Source of the DNA: CAZGAQ01 sp964523405
Lineage (GTDB): Bacteria; Planctomycetota; Phycisphaerae; UBA1845; Fen-1342
DNA length: 64,000 bases
NCBI GenBank assembly: GCA_964523405.1
Contig: CAZGAQ010000005.1
Span: forward strand, 124,001 to 188,000
Direction of reading: 5' to 3'
Within the stretch, counting starts at the first letter, position 1. The number at the start of each line of letters is the position of its first letter. The translations under genes and the position numbers were made by a program. This document shows positions 62,872 to 64,000 of this stretch, piece by piece. The notes below the pieces were generated by a model. It was not told the origin of the DNA and searched no databases. It saw only the letters and a list, made by a program, of their open reading frames with translations.

Positions 62872-64000
62872 CTACGGCCCGAACCGGTCCACCTCGACGC
62901 TCTCGCGCTTGTCCGTGCCGTCCGCCCTCTGCTCGCTCTTGATCGGGTACGACGTGTGCGTCGGCGGCCCCAGCCGTGCCGTCAGCACGGCTAGGTACGC
63001 GGCATACTGCTCATCCGGAAAATCGATCGCCTTCGGCGGCACGCCACGTTTGGCCGATTCCTTGGGCGCCCCGGGCCGGTGATCGGCCCGGTACGTCACG
63101 AGCCACAGCGTACCGCCCGCCGGCCGCGTCACCGTATTCGGGTCCGGCGCCCAATCCACCGGCCCCGGCGCGAAACGCAGCGCGTCGAACACAAACTGCC
63201 CGCCCACCCCGCGCCAATCGCCGAGATACGGTCCGAACTCCGACGCCTCGTCGGCGTTGAACGAAATCCACTTGTCTCCCGGCCGCGTCTGCTGCGCCAC
63301 GGCCACGACGGCCGCCTTGCTGAGTTGCGAGGACTTGGATTGGTACGGCTGGGCCATGTCGCCCGCCATCACGGCGACGGCGAAGACGGTCAACAGGCCT
63401 GCAATGATCGCGAGTGCTCCGCGTACGTGCCGTGGCGGAAGCAGCCAGCGGAGCACGGTCAACCCGCCCAACCCGGCCAGCAGGCAGATGGCCGGCGCGA
63501 GATACAGCGACGTCCGCGCCGACCCGCCGTACGGATAGGCCTTCACGCACGCCGCCACAAACGTCAGCGCGAACGGCAGCAGGAGCAGGACCAGCAGCGG
63601 ACGCCGCGTGCGCCACATCGCTCCGCAGCCGATCAGAAACAGCAGGAATGTGCCGATGCTGCCCGGCGGCTTGCCCCCGTGCGGATAGGCGAACATCTCA
63701 CTTGTGTGAATAGCCCCAAGCCACAGCAGCAGCTTCGGCGGGTCGTTCAGTGGTGGAAACGCCAACGCCCACATGTCAATCTGCGTCAGTCGCGCTGCGG
63801 CCGCCGCGTGCGGCAGGGCATACGTCAGGTACATCGCGAGAAAGCTGCCGCCCAGGCACAACCCGAACAATGCCCACCCGACCAGCACGCCCGCCCGTCC
63901 CCGCACGCGCACGGCGAGCCCCGTCAGGAACAGGCCCACGGCCCCGCCCACAAACACGCTGGGGTACGAGCACCACGGTGCGGCCGCTCCGAGCAGTATC
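62872..64000 (-). CDS. Polytopic membrane protein, GT-C glycosyltransferase-like (5' end beyond window)
   Basis: The open frame continues upstream to the window edge (reading ILLGAAAPWCSYPSVFVGG before a possible GTG at 63957), so only the C-terminal part of at least 375 residues is present. It has about eight hydrophobic segments (FVGGAVGLFLTGLAV, VLVGWALFGLCLGGSFLAMYLTYAL, TFLLFLIGCGAMW, LLVLLLLPFALTFVAACV, YLAPAICLLAGLGGLTVL, ALAIIAGLLTVFAVAVM). A soluble C-terminal domain starts KAAVVAVAQQTRPGDKWISFNA. The SYP..V(F/L) and final soluble domain arrangement fits GT-C/PMT-like sugar transferases found beside surface polymers. No substrate can be inferred. Confidence 0.65.
   Translation of the reverse strand, partial: ILLGAAAPWCSYPSVFVGGAVGLFLTGLAVRVRGRAGVLVGWALFGLCLGGSFLAMYLTYALPHAAAAARLTQIDMWALAFPPLNDPPKLLLWLGAIHTSEMFAYPHGGKPPGSIGTFLLFLIGCGAMWRTRRPLLVLLLLPFALTFVAACVKAYPYGGSARTSLYLAPAICLLAGLGGLTVLRWLLPPRHVRGALAIIAGLLTVFAVAVMAGDMAQPYQSKSSQLSKAAVVAVAQQTRPGDKWISFNADEASEFGPYLGDWRGVGGQFVFDALRFAPGPVDWAPDPNTVTRPAGGTLWLVTYRADHRPGAPKESAKRGVPPKAIDFPDEQYAAYLAVLTARLGPPTHTSYPIKSEQRADGTDKRESVEVDRFGP

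Overview
The window is strongly GC-rich and densely coding. It looks like a chromosomal segment of a Planctomycetota bacterium, most likely a Phycisphaerae-type lineage. The evidence is: five large secreted proteins ending in dockerin-type calcium-binding pairs (two with the NWRDID signature); lamin-tail/CotH-kinase surface proteins; two PEP-CTERM proteins; a small membrane protein ending in a CxxCGYxLRG/CPECG zinc ribbon; two ECF sigma factors with adjacent regulators; and housekeeping genes in short scattered clusters. I see no rRNA, tRNA, CRISPR array, IS element or phage module.

Layout. 1-4.5 kb: edge of a P-loop NTPase gene, an ECF-transporter S component and a three-subunit molybdenum hydroxylase (xanthine dehydrogenase family). 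4.7-7.1 kb: secreted 13-repeat propeller-like dockerin protein, with a paralogue at 24.0-26.4 kb that shares promoter, leader and architecture. 7.4-12.1 kb: sucB, a GT-C-type membrane protein and a secreted caspase/gingipain-fold protein. 12.2-15.6 kb: zinc-ribbon membrane protein, a lipoprotein, and a frameshifted ECF sigma factor coupled to a TPR-containing anti-sigma-like protein. 15.7-22.6 kb: two giant CotH/lamin-tail/dockerin proteins. 22.8-23.7 kb: alpha/beta hydrolase.

26.5-36.7 kb looks like an envelope or metal stress island. On the minus strand lie an ECF sigma factor, a zinc-finger anti-sigma factor, a periplasmic Spy/CnrX-like metal sensor, a small secreted protein and a ferritin-like DUF2202 protein. 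On the plus strand lie a small lipoprotein, an OmpR-type response regulator and histidine kinase preceded by 11-bp-phased direct repeats, a secreted protein with four PepSY units and histidine-rich repeats, and an HtrA protease. Behind htrA is a short relic matching the C-terminal tail of DnaK. 37.5-41.1 kb: a three-unit beta-helix protein with dockerin.

41.4-52.6 kb: GH38 mannosidase, ThuA-like protein, HD-GYP/PilZ-like protein, a PEP-CTERM protein interrupted by an in-frame TGA, rsgA, a membrane protein, gpmI and a secreted Lys/Asp-rich protein. 52.8-60.3 kb: coaB, then a tight minus-strand cluster (lipoprotein, metallophosphoesterase, aroK, prepilin peptidase, murI, HEAT-repeat lipoprotein, alcohol dehydrogenase, pgeF). 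60.5-64 kb: QueD-like protein, TIM-barrel epimerase/isomerase, PEP-CTERM protein with a strong terminator, and the 3' part of a GT-C membrane protein running off the edge.

The main themes are secreted, calcium-stabilised surface proteins and layered envelope-stress control. Three reading-frame lesions (sigma factor, PEP-CTERM gene, DnaK tail) need raw-read confirmation before being taken as biology.
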